Source: Rhodanobacteraceae bacterium (lineage in GTDB: Bacteria > Acidobacteriota > Terriglobia > Terriglobales > Acidobacteriaceae). From it: a stretch of DNA of 46,664 nucleotides. Below, piece by piece: positions 44,249-46,664 of the stretch. The notes under the pieces were generated by a model that worked only from the letters and a program-made list of their open reading frames with translations, was not told the origin of the DNA and searched no databases. The stretch covers positions 1 through 46,664 of the forward strand of contig JANXWZ010000014.1 of assembly GCA_025350865.1 (NCBI GenBank), written 5' to 3'. The position numbers were made by a program, and so were the translations under genes. Every line of letters starts with the position of its first letter. The stretch's first letter is position 1.

Positions 44249-44998
44249 GTGGTGATCCGGCGAAAGCTAGCGATTTCAATCCTGATGAGCGTGTGCAGTG
44301 TGGGGATGTCGGCGCAAAATGTGTCGGAGCAGTACCTGCTGGCGGCGGCGAATCAGGAGCGGGCCGCACATGGACTGCGGCCAGTGAGGCTGGATGAACA
44401 CTTGTCGCTTGCAGCTCGGCTGCACGCATACCAGATGGCTGATCGAGGGACGATCTCGCATCAATTCGATGGTGAACATGACCTGGCGGCGAGGGCGAGC
44501 GACGCGGGGGCGAAGTTCTCGTTGATCACGGAGAATGTCGCGGAAGCTTCCAATTCAGCGCGGATTCACGATATGTGGATGGCGTCGGAAGGGCATCGCG
44601 CGAACCTGCTGGATGCAGGCGTGGACTCAGTGGGGATTGCGGTGGTGCAGAAGGGGCGGCAATTGTATGCGGTGGAGGATTTTTCCCACGCAGTGACTCA
44701 GCTATCGGTTACGCAGCAGGAAGGGCAGGTTGGGCGCCTGCTTACTGCAACGGGCGTGCAGCTAGTTGGCGAGACGGCGGACGCAAGGCAGACCTGCAGC
44801 ATGTCGAGCGGTTTTGTTGGGAGTCGGACGCCGATGTTCGTGATGCGGTATTCGTCGAGCAGTCTGGATCGACTGCCGGACCAACTGACGTTGAAGTTGA
44901 AGTCAGGCAAGTATCGCGAGGCTGCTGTGGGAGCGTGCATTACAGGCAAGCAGACGTCGTTCATGGTGTATAACGTGGCGGTGTTGCTGTATCCGTAG
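44249..44998 (+). CDS. Secreted CAP (SCP/PR1)-domain protein
   Basis: The 249-residue protein has a signal peptide (KLAISILMSVCSVGMSAQ) and a CAP domain. Key parts are LLAAANQERAAHGLRPVRLDEHLSLAARLHAYQMADRGTISHQFDG, ENVAEASNSARIHDMWMASEGHRANLLDAGVDSVGIAV and VEDFSH. His and Glu residues in SHQFDG, ENVAEA and EGHR form the conserved cavity. The C-terminal 90 residues are an extra beta-rich domain with two Cys. Bacterial CAP proteins have unclear functions outside the cell. The start is GTG (44249 or 44252) after GAGG. Confidence 0.88.
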   Translation: MVIRRKLAISILMSVCSVGMSAQNVSEQYLLAAANQERAAHGLRPVRLDEHLSLAARLHAYQMADRGTISHQFDGEHDLAARASDAGAKFSLITENVAEASNSARIHDMWMASEGHRANLLDAGVDSVGIAVVQKGRQLYAVEDFSHAVTQLSVTQQEGQVGRLLTATGVQLVGETADARQTCSMSSGFVGSRTPMFVMRYSSSSLDRLPDQLTLKLKSGKYREAAVGACITGKQTSFMVYNVAVLLYP

Positions 44999-45012
44999 CC
45001 GGTTCAAACGAC

Positions 45013-45048
45013 AATGCCGAGATTCTTCGCTTCGCTCAGAATGACCTC
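45013..45048 (+). repeat. Family B hairpin repeat, copy B6
   Basis: AATGCCGAGATTCTTCGCTT then CGCTCAGAATGACCTC matches B1 and reverse-complemented B2. It lies between convergent genes, preceded by TTCAAACGA, a family A fragment. Confidence 0.7.
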
Positions 45049-45056
45049 ACGGAGGC

Positions 45057-45638
45057 CTAGGCCGGGACGGCGTGGGCTTCGGCTACCTGGGCGAGCTCCT
45101 CGGCGCTTGCGGGCTTAGTGGGCTCCATCTGGAGAAGATCGTTGAAGCGGTTGAAGTAGTTGAAGAGGCCGATGGCGCCCATCAGTTCCACGACCTCGCC
45201 CTCCGTGTAGAAGCTGCGCAGGCGGGCGAAGTCTTCGTCGGAATAGCGGTGCGCATCTTTGGTCATCACCTCGGCGAGATGGATCGCCGCCTTCTCGGCT
45301 TCGGAGAAGAGGTCGCTGGAGGCGGCGGTGGGGAGTGCGGCGATCTGGTCGTCAGTCCAGCCCAGGCGTTTTGCCAACATTGTGTGCGAGGCGAGACAGT
45401 ACTCGGTGCAGTTGATTTGGGAGGTGCGGACGATGCAGAGTTCCTTGAGCGCGGTGGATATGGTTCCTGTCTTGAGCACGGCATCCATGTGGGCGATGAT
45501 GGTCTGGAAAAGCTCGGGTCGGTGGGCCATAGTCCGGAACATGTTGGGGACGTTACCGCGGTCGCGGAGAACGCGGTCGTAGATGGCGAGAGACTTACCG
45601 GACACTTCGTTACGGTTCAATCTTGAGATGCGCGGCAT
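45057..45638 (-). CDS. Carboxymuconolactone decarboxylase/AhpD-like protein
   Basis: From ATG 45638 the 193-residue helical protein contains ELCIVRTSQINCTEYCLASHTMLAKRLG near residues 74-101. The Cys-x3-Cys-x3-His arrangement there is close to the AhpD peroxidase-like active site. Other CMD-family parts are VPNMFRTMAHRPELF and LMGAIGLFNYFNRFND. An oxidative-stress or general redox role is plausible; true decarboxylase activity is unlikely. An ATG at 45812 would add 58 residues of poor quality. Confidence 0.85.
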   Translation of the reverse strand: MPRISRLNRNEVSGKSLAIYDRVLRDRGNVPNMFRTMAHRPELFQTIIAHMDAVLKTGTISTALKELCIVRTSQINCTEYCLASHTMLAKRLGWTDDQIAALPTAASSDLFSEAEKAAIHLAEVMTKDAHRYSDEDFARLRSFYTEGEVVELMGAIGLFNYFNRFNDLLQMEPTKPASAEELAQVAEAHAVPA

Positions 45639-45797
45639 GGCGAATTCCTTGGCGTGGAGTGATGGGGCTGACCTCAGATGATAGATCGAAGCGCCTGATT
45701 CTGCACAGGGGATGCGGTTCGAACTTTGACCCAAGGGCTGCAATTTGTTATAACTACATTGGCACATCGCGCTGGCGACAGTGCCTTCATGAAACAC

Positions 45798-45872
<75 letters not shown>

Positions 45873-45901
45873 TAAACATAACAAAATGAGTGAGTTACAG
45901 A

Positions 45902-45930
45902 GGCCACCCGAGAGGTGGCCATCTTAGTTT
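45902..45930 (+). terminator. Intrinsic terminator after tRNA-Asn
   Basis: GGCCACC-cgaga-GGTGGCC, a perfect seven-pair stem, is followed by ATCTTAGTTTT. It starts 30 bases after the tRNA. Beyond it to 46111 I see no gene, only a GTGGCTGTT direct repeat (45939-45947, 45950-45958). Confidence 0.65.
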
Positions 45931-46111
45931 TGTGCCAGTGGCTGTTTTGGTGGCTGTTGTGTTTACGAACGCCTGTTTTCCATTGCAAGATAACTTCACC
46001 TACGCCACGCGAAATCGCCGCCCGGTATTGGCGGCGGCGAGGAAAGTCTAGCGGACGGGGAAGACTTGACGCGGGGTGGCTGGAACTCAACTGGTCGCCT
46101 TCTCAGGCATC

Positions 46112-46366
46112 TTATCCGGCGAGGCGTTCGGGGTGATCTGCGCGAGCAAACCGTCGCAGGTCTGATACTGCAATCAGGACGCGCGTTCCTATACGCCTGG
46201 CAGCCAACTCCTTATTCGCGACAAGATAGTCCAAAGCCCGACAGCTGATCGACAGCATACCCGCTGCCTCCTCACGACCAACGAGCAGCTTCTCTTCGGG
46301 GGCAAGCCTAACTTTGGCTGGCGGCTTTCGTGCGCTTGGGTTTACGAGGTCCATGTCGCCTCCCAT
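46112..46366 (-). CDS. Excisionase-like helix-turn-helix protein
   Basis: The 84-residue protein carries the HTH_17/Xis-type pattern KLLVGREEAAGMLSISCRALDYLVANKELAARRIGTRVLIAVSDLRRFA (about residues 26-74). Such small DNA-binding proteins belong to integrative elements or phages and direct excision. A start at 46354 (MDLVNPS) is possible. It lies about 240 bases from the tRNA-Asn 3' end, a common integration site. No integrase is visible, though more sequence lies beyond the window. Confidence 0.75.
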   Translation of the reverse strand: MGGDMDLVNPSARKPPAKVRLAPEEKLLVGREEAAGMLSISCRALDYLVANKELAARRIGTRVLIAVSDLRRFARADHPERLAG

Positions 46367-46572
46367 TGTTCAGCCATCTTCGGGTAAGGTCTGCCAGAAG
46401 CGCGAAAACTGACTTGCATGTGCTTTCCGGTTCGGTCATTCCTGATGGGCATGTGCCAGACCCCTGATCGATAAATCTTTCCACTTTCGACATTGAAGCC
46501 GTGAAACCGCATATTGCTTCCCCCGAAGATAAAGGGCAAGTCAAAATCTCTGACGAATAAAGAAATGCCCAC
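46342..46572 (-). CDS. Small uncharacterised protein, probable mobile-element gene
   Basis: The 76-residue protein (MGISLFVRDFDLPFIFGG... ending EQWEATWTS) has no family I recognise. It overlaps the excisionase-like start by about 25 bases on the same strand, as in compact phage-like operons. It contains a basic, aromatic-rich middle (YRSGVWHMPIRNDRTGKHM). A competing longer frame (46308-46628) exists, but overlap with the excisionase gene makes this one the better choice. It is probably part of the element at the right edge. Confidence 0.45.
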   Translation of the reverse strand: MGISLFVRDFDLPFIFGGSNMRFHGFNVESGKIYRSGVWHMPIRNDRTGKHMQVSFRASGRPYPKMAEQWEATWTS

Positions 46573-46664
46573 GAACAGCGGTCCGGCTCATGCGCATCAT
46601 CAATGACCGGACCGGAAAGCACATGCAAGTCAGTGTTCGAACTCCTGGAACACCTTACCCAAAG

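Overview
The window looks like a high-GC chromosomal segment of an Acidobacteriota species, most likely family Acidobacteriaceae (Terriglobus/Edaphobacter/Granulicella-like). This placement is an inference. It rests on the style of Hfq and of the split F-type ATP synthase (paired b' and b subunits), on a membrane protein family I associate with acidobacteria (11310-12554), on many secreted beta-propeller, PepSY, SH3 and PASTA proteins, and on abundant short intergenic palindromes. No rRNA is present. The only tRNA is tRNA-Asn(GTT) near the right end.

Layout. 1-840: tail of a secreted protein, then a HigB2/HigA2-type toxin-antitoxin locus whose toxin is frameshifted. 934-5082: aroC, def, fmt and rsmB (chorismate synthesis and translation initiation/rRNA modification), converging on a PASTA protein and a cation-diffusion transporter. 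7533-10569: secreted BNR-type protein against ubiE-aroB. 10684-15227: ABM monooxygenase, a membrane-anchored acidobacterial protein, a TPR lipoprotein, a PepSY-like membrane protein, TerC and a DUF3761-like protein. 15349-17694: tatA-tatC-M28 peptidase operon. 17794-23314: DUF2203, an S9-like peptidase, and a series of secreted proteins or lipoproteins. 23461-24198: second toxin-antitoxin locus, again with a frameshifted toxin. 24189-25970: DegT aminotransferase and hfq. 26262-32591: ATP synthase operon b'-b-delta-alpha-gamma-beta-epsilon, without a and c. 32685-35960: AT-richer HEPN-like gene, FAD oxidoreductase and a decayed DUF418 gene. 36081-40818: thrB, trxA, a CNNM/CorC-type protein, a DppB-like permease and a secreted protein. 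40850-42202: phosphodiesterase and a DppC-like permease on the opposite strand. 42425-44193: GDP-mannose 3,5-epimerase-like protein coupled to a WecG/TagA glycosyltransferase. 44249-45638: CAP-domain and AhpD-like proteins. 45798-46664: tRNA-Asn followed by an excisionase-like gene, possibly the edge of an integrated element.

The most unusual signal is a set of short dispersed repeats. Family A (a GGGGCACCC end joined to an imperfect hairpin) occurs about ten times. Three copies lie inside reading frames that stay open: a DegT aminotransferase (about 25 extra residues), the TatA tail, and the stretch between start codon and signal peptide of an M28 peptidase. This resembles the protein-coding palindromic elements known from Rickettsia. 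Family B is a 17-nt hairpin (TTCTGGC, three variable bases, GCCAGAA) or a TTCTTCGCTTCGCTCAGAA variant, seen six times, once inside the atp operon. Three genes are visibly broken (two toxins and DUF418). Single-base assembly errors cannot be excluded for the two toxins.
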